Source: a virus
IMG/VR virus record: IMGVR_UViG_3300042691_015502
Location: 1-26,471 of that record
DNA: 26,471 nucleotides
Direction: 5' to 3' (one strand)
A model generated the notes under the pieces. That model ran no database searches, was not told where the DNA came from, and saw nothing but the letters and a program-made list of their open reading frames with translations. The position numbers and the translations under genes were made by a program. Of this stretch, positions 5,751 to 12,563 are shown one piece after another; position 1 is the first letter of the stretch, and each line of letters begins with the position of its first letter.

Positions 5751-6028
5751 AAACATTCTATGACATCAGAGAGTTGTCTCCATCAAGAGAAAGATGGAGA
5801 CCACTTGAAGTAAAAGTTTTGTTAAGTAGTAAAAAGAAGTATTTAATTAAAGTTATCACAGCAGAAGATAAAAGATCTGGTGATTTAATAAACAAGTACA
5901 TTGTCTGTCCAAAGGATAATTTTCTTGATAAAGATCTTTACATTACTAAAAGCTTTTGGAGTGCTTTAAAGAATTTTCTTTTTAAGAAAGTAAATAAGTA
6001 TCCTGAATTTCCTGAAGAACTACTATGA
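5747..6028 (+). CDS. Phage protein of unknown function
   Basis: The 93-residue soluble protein is not recognised. It has a basic, beta-rich centre (LEVKVLLSSKKKYLIKVITA) and a helical basic C-terminus. ATGA overlaps at both ends couple it translationally to 5262-5750 and to the HNH gene at 6025. It may work with that nuclease, but nothing in the sequence proves it. Confidence 0.55.
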   Translation: MKTFYDIRELSPSRERWRPLEVKVLLSSKKKYLIKVITAEDKRSGDLINKYIVCPKDNFLDKDLYITKSFWSALKNFLFKKVNKYPEFPEELL

Positions 6029-6429
6029 AGCTTAAAGTCTGTGATGGTTGTCAGAAAGAGACAGTCATCTGGAAGAACCATGAGGGATTCAAATACTGTA
6101 AATATTGTTGGAGTTGCCAAAAAGCCATTAATAGTGACAGTTCACAGAAACCAACTGATTATAAGATCCCTCAGGTCTCTTCCAAAAGGAAAAAGAAAGA
6201 CCAAGAGTATCTTAAACTAAGAGAAAAGCATTTATTGGTGAATAACCTGTGTCAGGTAAAAGTGAATGGATGTAGTCATAGTGCTACTGATATTCACCAT
6301 ACCTATGCAGGAGCCAATAGAGATGCTTTTTATTTGGTGCAATCTACGTGGTTAGCAGTCTGTAGGAATTGTCATGATTGGATTCACAGATTTCCAAAAG
6401 AGGCGAGAATATTAGGATATCTTAAATAA
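6025..6429 (+). CDS. HNH endonuclease with N-terminal zinc ribbon
   Basis: The 134-residue protein begins with a cysteine cluster, C6-x2-C9 and C25-x2-C28-x2-C31, likely a zinc ribbon. The HNH core follows: C76 and C83, the DIHHTYAG segment with H91/H92, then C113-x2-C116-H117 and H121 in LAVCRNCHDWIH. The fold binds one catalytic metal plus a structural zinc and cuts DNA. Composition is close to NinG/Rap-type phage recombination nucleases and to free-standing HNH enzymes; I cannot separate these by eye. Its last 13 codons (6391-6429) have a diverged copy at 7091-7129, just after the GIY-YIG gene, suggesting its 3' end took part in an insertion event. Confidence 0.75.
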   Translation: MKLKVCDGCQKETVIWKNHEGFKYCKYCWSCQKAINSDSSQKPTDYKIPQVSSKRKKKDQEYLKLREKHLLVNNLCQVKVNGCSHSATDIHHTYAGANRDAFYLVQSTWLAVCRNCHDWIHRFPKEARILGYLK

Positions 6430-6430
6430 C

Positions 6431-6461
6431 TTTGATTTTTAATTAATTTATGTTACATTTG
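6431..6461 (+). promoter_or_regulatory. Bacteroidetes-type promoter for the GIY-YIG gene
   Basis: TTTG (6431-6434), 19 bases, then TACATTTG (6454-6461) matches the Bacteroidetes housekeeping promoter TTTG-N19-21-TAnnTTTG. The expected transcription start falls at or within a base or two of the ATG at 6466, so the mRNA would be leaderless or nearly so. I found no comparable two-box match before the other units examined. Confidence 0.6.
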
Positions 6462-6465
6462 TGAC

Positions 6466-7086
6466 ATGGGAAGATTAACAAACAAAGTTGTTACACCAGC
6501 AATGTTAAACCAATTAACAAGCTTAGGTGTGTATAAGATATATCATGTAGCTAAAGCTGATGTTTTTTACATTGGTAGTGCTTCAGCAAACCGTGATGTA
6601 AAAGCTTGTCAGAGAGGTTTTTATAGAAGATTTTTAGAACATTTACATTATTTGGAACATAATAAACATAGTTCTAAATACTTGCAAAATGTTGTAAATA
6701 AATATGGTATTGAGGGTTTAAGGTTTGAGATTATTGAAGTTGTTGATTCAACAGATAGAACTCACATACTTGAAAGAGAACAGTACTATTTAGATCTATT
6801 AAAGCCTGGTTATAATTCAAGTAAAGTTGCAAAATGTCCTACTGTAGTTTATACAGAAGAAAGAAAAGATGCAGCACGACAAAGAAGAAAGGGTGTTTCA
6901 CTTGTTGAGAGTGCATATCAAAAGATTAGAAAGTCTATTAAACAATATGATAAAAATGGCACTCTTATCAAAGAATATTCTTCTATACAAATGGCAAGTG
7001 ATGAAACAAATATTAACAGAGCAACTATTAGCAAATGTGCATCAGGTACCAGAAAAAGTGCAGGAGGTTATTTGTGGAAATTTTGA
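6466..7086 (+). CDS. GIY-YIG homing endonuclease with NUMOD1-like C-terminus
   Basis: The 206-residue protein carries the GIY-YIG core: GVYKIYH (from residue 21), FYIGSAS (YIG at 35-37), a conserved Arg in the FYRRFLEHL helix, and the glutamate segment ILEREQYYLDLLKPGYN (about 101-117). The C-terminal part (about 155-206; QYDKNGTLIKEYSSIQMAS, NRATISKCASG and GGYLWKF) is a NUMOD1-type DNA-binding module. Together they make a free-standing homing endonuclease that cuts a target allele to spread its own gene. It sits in an insertion between the HNH gene and a copied HNH tail and has a host-type promoter, whereas its neighbours form overlapping operons. Confidence 0.9.
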   Translation: MGRLTNKVVTPAMLNQLTSLGVYKIYHVAKADVFYIGSASANRDVKACQRGFYRRFLEHLHYLEHNKHSSKYLQNVVNKYGIEGLRFEIIEVVDSTDRTHILEREQYYLDLLKPGYNSSKVAKCPTVVYTEERKDAARQRRKGVSLVESAYQKIRKSIKQYDKNGTLIKEYSSIQMASDETNINRATISKCASGTRKSAGGYLWKF

Positions 7087-7090
7087 TACA

Positions 7091-7129
7091 AATCCAGCAG
7101 AGGCTAGAGTTATGAATTGGTTAAAATAA
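7091..7129 (+). pseudogene. Duplicated 3' tail of the HNH gene
   Basis: In one frame this 39-base piece reads NPAEARVMNWLK-stop. The HNH gene ends FPKEARILGYLK-stop at 6391-6429. Six of twelve residues are identical and most others are similar; 23 of 39 bases match, with a block around CAGAGGC. It begins four bases after the GIY-YIG stop. It is best read as the leftover end of an HNH-type gene whose 3' end was replaced when the homing gene arrived. Confidence 0.5.
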
Positions 7130-7135
7130 TTTATT

Positions 7136-8230
7136 ATGACAAAAGATCAAGTCCAAGAAGAGGCAATTAAAGCTACAGAAGGTAAGCAAAAATGTAGTGT
7201 AGTATTAGGAACAGGTGTAGGTAAGACTTTAGTTGGTCTTACTCACATAGAACATAGTACTACAGAGTTGATGCGGTGTCTTATTGTAGCACCAAAGAAG
7301 GCAATCTTCCAGTCATGGAAAGATGATGCTGTGAAATTTGGTAAACAAAATTTATTAGGTAGAATGGTATTTACTACTTATCTAAGTCTGAATAAACATA
7401 ACCCTAATGATTATGATGCTGTCTATTTGGATGAGATGCATAGTCTATTAGACAGTCACCGGGGATTCTTACAATTATACAAAGGCAAGATCCTTGGTCT
7501 TACTGGTACTCCACCAAAGAGAGACTATTCAGAGAAAGGTAAGTTAGTAAATGAATTCTGTCCTGTAGTATATACATTCAAAGCAGATGATGCTGTAGAG
7601 AATGGAATACTAAATGATTATCAGATCATAGTTCACCAACTGCAATTAACAGAAGAGAAAGTGTATCCAGTCAAAACAGGTAATAGACAGTATATGGCAT
7701 CTGAGATAGATAACTATACTTATTGGTCTAGAAGACTGGATGTAGGGTCAGGCAGTATTCATATGCTTAGAGTGATGAGAATGAAGGCATTGATGGATTA
7801 TCCTAGCAAAGAAAGATATACTAAAAAGCTAATGGACAGCATTAATACAAAGTGTATCATATTTGCTAATACTCAGGCTCAAGCTGATAAGTTATGTAAA
7901 CATAGCTACCACAGCGGTAATAAGGAGTCTGAAGATAATCTAGAAATGTTTAAATCAGGTGAGATTAATAAGTTATCTACTGTACTTCAGTTAAATGAGG
8001 GTGTGAATATTCCAAATCTCAAACAGGGTATCATTATGCATGCATATGGTAATGAGAGAAAGGCTGCACAGAGAATTGGCCGGTTACTCCGGTTAAATCC
8101 AGATGATAAAGCTATTGTTCACATACTATGTTACATGGATACAATAGATGAGAAATGGGTAAAAGAAGCATTAGAGAACTTTGATCAGACTAAAATTATT
8201 TGGAAAGATTTTAATATTTCATTATATTAG
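7136..8230 (+). CDS. SF2 DNA/RNA helicase
   Basis: The 364-residue protein has both RecA-like lobes of a superfamily 2 helicase. Lobe 1 has Walker A GTGVGKT (25-31), motif Ia near LIVAPKKAIFQSW, the DEMH Walker B box (99-102) and motif III LTGTPP (122-127). Lobe 2 has CIIFANTQAQADKL, NEGVNIPNLKQGI and motif VI QRIGRLLR. Such short helicases unwind or remodel DNA during phage replication or recombination; this one is compact compared with host RecQ or UvrB. The ATG at 7136 lies just after the HNH-tail remnant. The ClpS-like gene follows after four bases. Confidence 0.9.
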   Translation: MTKDQVQEEAIKATEGKQKCSVVLGTGVGKTLVGLTHIEHSTTELMRCLIVAPKKAIFQSWKDDAVKFGKQNLLGRMVFTTYLSLNKHNPNDYDAVYLDEMHSLLDSHRGFLQLYKGKILGLTGTPPKRDYSEKGKLVNEFCPVVYTFKADDAVENGILNDYQIIVHQLQLTEEKVYPVKTGNRQYMASEIDNYTYWSRRLDVGSGSIHMLRVMRMKALMDYPSKERYTKKLMDSINTKCIIFANTQAQADKLCKHSYHSGNKESEDNLEMFKSGEINKLSTVLQLNEGVNIPNLKQGIIMHAYGNERKAAQRIGRLLRLNPDDKAIVHILCYMDTIDEKWVKEALENFDQTKIIWKDFNISLY

Positions 8231-8234
8231 TAGT

Positions 8235-8489
8235 ATGGAAGATTACAAAACACATAAACTAGTTATCTATAATGATGATGTAAATTCTTATGACTACATT
8301 ATGGCATGCTTGATTAAGGTTTGTAATCATGAAAGGTTACAAGCTGAACAGTGTGCTATTGTAGCTCATAATAATGGAAAATGTACTGTAAAATCTGGGG
8401 ATTACATGGAAATGTTTGAGATAAAAGGTACATTTGATGACTTAGATATAAAATCAGAAATTAGAGAACATGCAGGTGATATGTATTAA
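8235..8489 (+). CDS. clpS: ClpS-like Clp protease adaptor
   Basis: The 84-residue protein matches the folded core of ClpS. It starts with HKLVIYNDDVNSYDYIM, whose NDD (13-15) corresponds to the N-degron-binding Asn-Asp-Asp of bacterial ClpS, and continues with ACLIKVCNHERLQAEQCA and the IVAHNNGKCTV segment, where H45 corresponds to E. coli H66. ClpS binds proteins with bulky hydrophobic N-terminal residues and hands them to ClpA or ClpC for degradation. The flexible N-terminal extension of E. coli ClpS is very short here (about seven residues), so delivery could differ. The start at 8235 is chosen because it begins just before the conserved core; a longer frame from 8181 overlaps the helicase. 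It overlaps the next gene by 20 bases. Confidence 0.85.
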   Translation: MEDYKTHKLVIYNDDVNSYDYIMACLIKVCNHERLQAEQCAIVAHNNGKCTVKSGDYMEMFEIKGTFDDLDIKSEIREHAGDMY

Positions 8490-8742
8490 TGACAGTGATA
8501 AGCCAAAAAGAGTATCCCAATCTGAGTGGATAACTAAAGGCAAAATATACACAGTAGTTGAGGTTGTTAAAATGAATCTGCAAAATAACAAGCTTGGGTA
8601 TAGACTAAAAGAAGTTCAACTATCAGATCAGTCATTTCCTTATGAATTTTATAGTGCTGAAAGATTTGGTATTGTAAGAGGTATTTTAAAAATGAATGGT
8701 GAAGAAAAAGTTTATGCTGAAGAGCTAGATTTACACATTTAA
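8470..8742 (+). CDS. Conserved small phage protein of unknown function
   Basis: The 90-residue protein has a pattern I have seen in many Bacteroidetes phage proteins of unknown function: VICINDSDKP near the start, then WITKGKIYTVVEVVKMNLQ and LGYRLKEVQLSD, ending with FPYEFYSAERFGIV. It looks like a small all-beta (SH3-like) fold. The start overlaps the ClpS-like gene by 20 bases, indicating coupled translation; whether it works with ClpS is unknown. Confidence 0.6.
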   Translation: MQVICINDSDKPKRVSQSEWITKGKIYTVVEVVKMNLQNNKLGYRLKEVQLSDQSFPYEFYSAERFGIVRGILKMNGEEKVYAEELDLHI

Positions 8743-8743
8743 T

Positions 8744-9184
8744 ATGGAAGACTACACTAAAGATGATGTAGTACAAGCTCTTTTAAAAATTCCTAATGAC
8801 TCAAGAAAAAGAGTTCTTGTTGATCAAAGAAGTTATTTAGTGGGTCTTTTAGCTTTTAGATTTATGCTGAGTGAACATACTATTGCTAAGCTTGTAGGTT
8901 TTAAAAGAGACAAGATAAACCACAATAAAAGACTTGTTTTGCAGTTCCGTAAAGACAAGTCTTACCAAGAAAATGTTTATGTGTATGCTCAGATATTTCC
9001 GTTTGATTTTAATTCTGTTAACACAAATGAACTTATTATTCATAGGTCAAACAGAGTAGAGCTAGATCTTGACCGTAAAGTGTATAGAAAATTAAAGGCA
9101 ATAGGTGCTATCATGAATCATAAGGATGTTAGGACTACAATTAAATTATTTATTGATAAAGGTTTAAAATTATGGGAAGAATGA
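8744..9184 (+). CDS. Putative DNA-binding protein (HTH plus ribbon-helix-helix)
   Basis: The 146-residue protein has two DNA-binding-like parts. Residues about 25-65 (YLVGLLAFRF, SEHTIAKLVGFKRDKINHNK) resemble the helix-turn-helix of DnaA domain IV. Residues about 104-146 (RVELDLDRKVYRKLKAI then TTIKLFIDKGLKLW) read as a beta strand plus two helices, like a ribbon-helix-helix repressor. Both are by-eye fold guesses. If right, it could be a regulator or an origin-binding protein. It starts one base after the previous stop and overlaps the next gene by ATGA. Confidence 0.6.
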   Translation: MEDYTKDDVVQALLKIPNDSRKRVLVDQRSYLVGLLAFRFMLSEHTIAKLVGFKRDKINHNKRLVLQFRKDKSYQENVYVYAQIFPFDFNSVNTNELIIHRSNRVELDLDRKVYRKLKAIGAIMNHKDVRTTIKLFIDKGLKLWEE

Positions 9185-9432
9185 AAGAGTTATGTATACA
9201 AATTATGGAAGAAAATGGGGGAATACCAGAAGGTATGACTATAGCAGATGTTGCTAGAATGAAAGAATTAGAAATGTATAATTGGGAAGAGTATGAAAAA
9301 AGACAAGAAAGACTCAGATTACAACAGTATCAACCAGAAAATACAGGAGAGGCTGCAAAGATTGAACAAGTCAGCAAAAAATTCTCCTCGTGGTATGGTG
9401 AAGCAAGAAAAAACAAAAACAGTGAACAATGA
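9181..9432 (+). CDS. Small charged helical protein of unknown function
   Basis: The product of about 83 residues is rich in Glu, Lys, Arg and Gln, with a long helix (YNWEEYEKRQERLRLQQYQ) and a disordered basic tail. No domain is recognised. The ATG at 9181 overlaps the preceding stop as ATGA; an in-frame ATG at 9172 is possible. The 3' end overlaps the following secreted-protein gene by four bases. Confidence 0.55.
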   Translation: MKELCIQIMEENGGIPEGMTIADVARMKELEMYNWEEYEKRQERLRLQQYQPENTGEAAKIEQVSKKFSSWYGEARKNKNSEQ

Positions 9433-9881
9433 AGAAGGTGATTAATTTGTTAGGAGCAATACTAATTACAGGATGTGTTAGTGCTCAATGGACTTATAAA
9501 ATAAGTGATAATGGTTTTGATGAACCATATAAAATTGCATATACAGCAGTAAATAACAATGCATTTATGAAAATGGAAAATGTAGACAGTTCCATTGTGT
9601 TATATGTACAGGGTGGATACTATTGTGATGAAAGTCCAACAGTAGATGTTGTTTTTGTTGTAAATGGAGTAGATAAAAAATATAAGTTTACGGGGAGTAA
9701 ATCTCAAGATAACAGTGTGGTATTTATTTCATGGTATTTTGAACTTTATACAGATGCAGTAGCAGATTTTAAAGCTGCATCAAGTGTAAGAATCAGAATA
9801 AATGAAAGTTACTGTACTACAGAAGTGTATTCTTTTAACATGAGCAGTAGTAAAGCTGCCTATGATTTCATGATCAAATAA
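9429..9881 (+). CDS. Exported protein with signal peptide
   Basis: The 150-residue protein has a clear export signal, MKKVINLLGAILITGCVSAQ. Cleavage could be by signal peptidase I after VSA (about residue 19), or, because ITGC reads as a lipobox, by signal peptidase II before C16, giving a lipoprotein. The mature part is beta-rich with repeated strand-like segments (SSIVLYVQGGYYCDE, TVDVVFVVNGVDKKYKF, VVFISWYFELYTD) and cysteines that could bond in the periplasm. Function is unknown; a periplasmic or surface role during infection is inferred. ATGA and TAATG junctions tie it to its neighbours. Confidence 0.7.
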   Translation: MKKVINLLGAILITGCVSAQWTYKISDNGFDEPYKIAYTAVNNNAFMKMENVDSSIVLYVQGGYYCDESPTVDVVFVVNGVDKKYKFTGSKSQDNSVVFISWYFELYTDAVADFKAASSVRIRINESYCTTEVYSFNMSSSKAAYDFMIK

Positions 9882-10072
9882 TGTTACATTTTATTAAGTA
9901 TCTAGTGGTATGGATAAGCCAAAACTTGTCCATACCATTCTGGATGGTAGGTCATGTGCATCTGTCTGTAAATATTTACCAAGATGTATATGAGATATTA
10001 GCATCATTTGGTATGAATATACTAGTTGCTGCTGGATTTATTATTGATTATCTAGAACAAAGAAAAAAGTAA
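9881..10072 (+). CDS. Small membrane protein
   Basis: The 63-residue protein has two hydrophobic stretches, about 4-25 (FIKYLVVWISQNLSIPFWMV) and about 42-56 (FGMNILVAAGFIIDYL), ending in a charged EQRKK tail. It is probably an inner-membrane protein with one or two spans. Its ATG overlaps the stop of the exported-protein gene (TAATG), so the two may act together at the envelope. A holin-like role cannot be excluded, but the early-gene context argues against it. Confidence 0.55.
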   Translation: MLHFIKYLVVWISQNLSIPFWMVGHVHLSVNIYQDVYEILASFGMNILVAAGFIIDYLEQRKK

Positions 10073-10076
10073 AATT

Positions 10077-10298
10077 ATGTCACAGAAAAAAACAATAGCA
10101 GCAATGCTATCTGAACATTATCAAGAACCAGTATATTGCTTAGAAGATTCAGCAGATTTTTTAGGTATATCTAAAAGAACTATTGGATCACATAGAAGAG
10201 ATGGTAAACTTAAAGGTATTTTGTTCAGAAAAGGTAGATACTTTTTAGAATCTGAATTAAGGGCTTATTTAGAACAAGAACTTAAAAATATTAAATAA
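10077..10298 (+). CDS. Helix-turn-helix (excisionase/MerR-like) DNA-binding protein
   Basis: The 73-residue protein has a typical HTH_17-type segment: YCLEDSADFLGISKRTIGSHRRDGKLKGI followed by the wing FRKGRYFLESELRAYLEQ, as in excisionase-like and MerR-family proteins. It would bind a DNA site as a small regulator; excision itself is not implied because no integrase is in view. It begins four bases after the previous stop and ends two bases before the radical SAM gene. Confidence 0.75.
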   Translation: MSQKKTIAAMLSEHYQEPVYCLEDSADFLGISKRTIGSHRRDGKLKGILFRKGRYFLESELRAYLEQELKNIK

Positions 10299-10300
10299 AA

Positions 10301-11167
10301 ATGGTAATTGAGAAAGTTACCAGAAAATCTATGACCATTAGACCAAGTGGGAGGAGTACTGATTTTATCAGTCCTTCCTTTGGTCATGGCTGTTTGTATA
10401 ACTGTACTTACTGTTATATGAAAAGACATAAGCCGGAAGGATTATCTGTAGCTACAAATACTATGGATATCCTGACAGAAATTAATTCACATGCTTATTT
10501 TTCTACAGTAGAGAAGCCTAATCAGACAGGAGAGTATGTAACTTATGACATTTCCTGTAATGAAGACTTTGCTCTGCATGCTAAATATCATGACTGGAAG
10601 ACAATCTTTGCATTCTTTAGAGATCATCCACTTGCTATGGGTTCATTTGCTACTAAGTATGTAAATGAAGACTTACTTAAGTTTGATCCTCATGATAAAA
10701 TAAGAATAAGATTTAGTCTGATGCCTGAAGATTATAGAAAAATACTAGAACCTAATACTTCAACTATATATGAAAGATTATCTGCAGTTAGATTATTTTT
10801 AGAATCTGGTTATGAAGTACATTTAAACTTTAGTCCTGTGATAGTTCATGATGATTGGTTAGGACAGTATAGTGCACTATTTCAAATTATAAATTCAGGA
10901 GCTAAGTATCATTCTTGGGATTTTGATGAAGTAAAAGCTGAAGTAATATTTCTTACTCATAATGAGCAGAAACATCTGTATAATTTAGAGCATAAACTTC
11001 CAGGAGAAGAATTACTTTGGAAACCAGAAATACAAGAGAAGAAAATATCTCAGTATGGAGGTGCTAACTTAAGATATAACCGTATATATAAAGGAGATTA
11101 TATTAAAGAGTGGACTGAGTTACATGATAAGATAATCCCTTGGAATACAATTAGATATATATTTTAA
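10301..11167 (+). CDS. Spore photoproduct lyase-like radical SAM enzyme
   Basis: The 288-residue protein has the radical SAM cluster motif C31-x3-C35-x2-C38 (GCLYNCTYCYM) and aligns by eye with spore photoproduct lyase over most of its length: YDISCNED (C86) against FEASCTSD of SplB, where that cysteine is the catalytic hydrogen donor; SFATKYV; IRIRFSLMPEDYR; LEPNTSTIYERLSAVRLF; GYEVHLNFSPVIVHDDW; and the closing SQYGGANLRY. SPL uses a 5'-deoxyadenosyl radical to reverse a UV thymine lesion in spore DNA. Bacteroidetes do not sporulate, although I recall chromosomal relatives there, so the substrate here is unknown; repair of a DNA photoproduct is the leading inference. The conserved cysteine supports activity. 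The gene is in the 10077-11577 run with minimal spacing. Confidence 0.85.
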   Translation: MVIEKVTRKSMTIRPSGRSTDFISPSFGHGCLYNCTYCYMKRHKPEGLSVATNTMDILTEINSHAYFSTVEKPNQTGEYVTYDISCNEDFALHAKYHDWKTIFAFFRDHPLAMGSFATKYVNEDLLKFDPHDKIRIRFSLMPEDYRKILEPNTSTIYERLSAVRLFLESGYEVHLNFSPVIVHDDWLGQYSALFQIINSGAKYHSWDFDEVKAEVIFLTHNEQKHLYNLEHKLPGEELLWKPEIQEKKISQYGGANLRYNRIYKGDYIKEWTELHDKIIPWNTIRYIF

Positions 11168-11169
11168 TT

Positions 11170-11577
11170 ATGATAAAAACATTTAGTGATCCCAAAATTA
11201 TGGGTATGATTAAGAAAATTGCTAATGAACATTGGGGAGTTTCAAAATCCAATGACAGCAATATTGGATATTTATGGTATATGTATGCTGCAGGTACCAA
11301 AGCAGGAACATTCAGACCCTTTATCTTTTTATCAGAGTTGAACCTACTAGTTAAAACAGGTTACACTACTGAAGATGAAAAGCAGAATATGCTTGGTATG
11401 TTACTTAGTGAGGATGAAGATAATGCTAATATAATGGCATATTCTTTAATGACTTTGAGAGAAAACAGAATAAAAGATATGGGATTGTGGACTCTGGATA
11501 ATGATAAATACAGTGAAATTGATTATATTAGAGATATTATTAATACTGAAATATTTATGAACCAATGGCAGAAGTAA
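11170..11577 (+). CDS. Protein with SxDxDN motif, unknown function
   Basis: The 135-residue helical protein's notable feature is MLLSEDEDNANIMAYSLMTL (about 77-96), which matches a motif in 20151-20573 (MLQSEDADNHLIAFESL) and in 23008-24372 (MFKSSDSDNHILAMEIM). The pattern looks like one helical repeat, perhaps of an ARM/HEAT-like scaffold or a protein-docking segment. It starts two bases after the radical SAM gene and overlaps the next gene by 13 bases. Confidence 0.6.
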   Translation: MIKTFSDPKIMGMIKKIANEHWGVSKSNDSNIGYLWYMYAAGTKAGTFRPFIFLSELNLLVKTGYTTEDEKQNMLGMLLSEDEDNANIMAYSLMTLRENRIKDMGLWTLDNDKYSEIDYIRDIINTEIFMNQWQK

Positions 11578-11786
11578 TTTTAAAATTCAAAGAAGATGAA
11601 CTTGAAGATGCTAGAACAGCATTAGATGGTTGGAAATGGAAACATTCTATGTGGGATCTTGATCAATGGCTTAGAAGTGAGATAAAGTATAATGAAAAAT
11701 TATCTGAAGAAAGATATGATGCTTATGAAGCTGTTAGAGATAAGATCCGGGAGATTTTAAATGATGATAACTTAAACATAGAATAA
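11565..11786 (+). CDS. Conserved small phage protein
   Basis: The 73-residue helical protein has a segment WKWKHSMWDLDQWLRSEIKY followed by LSEERYDAYEAVRDKIREIL. The WDLDQWLR-IKY pattern is one I have seen in small phage proteins with no known function. It overlaps the preceding gene by 13 bases; its TAA shares its last base with the ATG of a tiny membrane-protein gene. Confidence 0.65.
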   Translation: MAEVILKFKEDELEDARTALDGWKWKHSMWDLDQWLRSEIKYNEKLSEERYDAYEAVRDKIREILNDDNLNIE

Positions 11787-11881
11787 TGGAATTTGTAATT
11801 GGAGCAGTTATAGTAATTATAATTGCAGGTTTAATAATTTATAAATTAAGAGATGAAGACTATCATGGCTGGGATGATTGA
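11786..11881 (+). CDS. Tiny membrane protein (31 residues)
   Basis: ATG at 11786 overlaps the preceding stop (TAATG), a junction used repeatedly in this genome. The product is one hydrophobic segment (FVIGAVIVIIIAGLIIYKL) with a short charged tail RDEDYHGWDD, that is, a single-span protein with the tail probably in the cytoplasm by the positive-inside rule. Function is unknown. Without it there would be a 145-base gap in an otherwise gapless operon. Confidence 0.55.
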   Translation: MEFVIGAVIVIIIAGLIIYKLRDEDYHGWDD

Positions 11882-11930
11882 CTGTGTATATACAGTCATC
11901 ATTTGGATTATTTATAAAAATTTAGATTAA
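11865..11930 (+). CDS. Possible 21-residue membrane peptide
   Basis: A frame from ATG 11865 (or 11874) to TAA 11930 encodes a short hydrophobic peptide (MIDCVYTVIIWIIYKNL), overlapping the previous tiny gene and ending one base before the next ATG at 11932. The tight fit suggests it is translated, but the length makes this weak. A GACTGT/ACAGTC hairpin (about 11880-11897) lies inside and is an alternative reason for the sequence. Confidence 0.3.
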   Translation: MAGMIDCVYTVIIWIIYKNLD

Positions 11931-11931
11931 A

Positions 11932-12183
11932 ATGACAGAACAAGAATTAATAGATCTTGGCTTTGAAAGAGTAGATATACTTGATGATGAAAGCCAGAAT
12001 GGATATGATTACTACTATTATCATAAGGAGTTATGTTCTGGAGTAATGTTACATAGCACAGATAATATTGATGTTAAAGATAATAAATGGGCTTTGAAAT
12101 CATTTGAGATTCCAGCATTAAATATTAAAGACAGAACTCATTATGATCAGTTTCTTGAAATAATGAACAATATAACTTGTTAA
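11932..12183 (+). CDS. Small acidic protein of unknown function
   Basis: The 83-residue soluble acidic protein starts MTEQELIDLGFERVD and has an aromatic run YDYYYYHKEL in the middle. This opening helix plus beta-strand layout occurs in many small phage proteins, but I do not recognise a named family. It ends three bases before the next ATG. Confidence 0.55.
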   Translation: MTEQELIDLGFERVDILDDESQNGYDYYYYHKELCSGVMLHSTDNIDVKDNKWALKSFEIPALNIKDRTHYDQFLEIMNNITC

Positions 12184-12185
12184 GT

Positions 12186-12563
12186 ATGTTTAGTGGAAAA
12201 TTAGTAAAGAAAGATGGTAAACTAACCTATGCAACTCCTCAAGATAAATTAGCTTATGATATATTCATTAGCAAATTAGAAGAGGGTCAATCAGTAGAAA
12301 TGTACATAGATCTGGCAAGTACAGATCACAGTAAGGCACAACTTGCAAAAGTTCATGCTTGTATTAGAGAAATGGCAAAAGAATCTGGTTATACTTTTGA
12401 TGAAATGAAATGTCTTGTAAAAGATCACGCAGGCTTAGCTTATAAAGATGGTCTGATGATAAATTACAAATCCTTTGGAGATTGTAGTAAAGATGAATTA
12501 ATGTTAGCTATTGAAGCTTGTATACAGATAGGAAGAGAACAGTTTAATCTTAATCTTGGGTAG
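12186..12563 (+). CDS. Phage protein, possibly NinB-like
   Basis: The product of about 125 residues has a central part KAQLAKVHACIREMAKESGY and DEMKCLVKDHAGLAYKDG that recalls the helical core of NinB-type recombination proteins, which bind single-stranded DNA in lambdoid phages. The resemblance is weak and the call is tentative. The ATG at 12186 is preferred over a TTG at 12177 that would overlap the preceding gene. Its 3' end converges on and overlaps by 14 bases the only reverse-strand gene in the window. Confidence 0.55.
   Translation: MFSGKLVKKDGKLTYATPQDKLAYDIFISKLEEGQSVEMYIDLASTDHSKAQLAKVHACIREMAKESGYTFDEMKCLVKDHAGLAYKDGLMINYKSFGDCSKDELMLAIEACIQIGREQFNLNLG

Noticed and set aside
6869-7129. 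86-residue frame overlapping the GIY-YIG gene
   Set aside because: Its body is a shadow of the GIY-YIG gene; only the last 13 codons after the GIY-YIG stop carry meaning, as a copied HNH tail.
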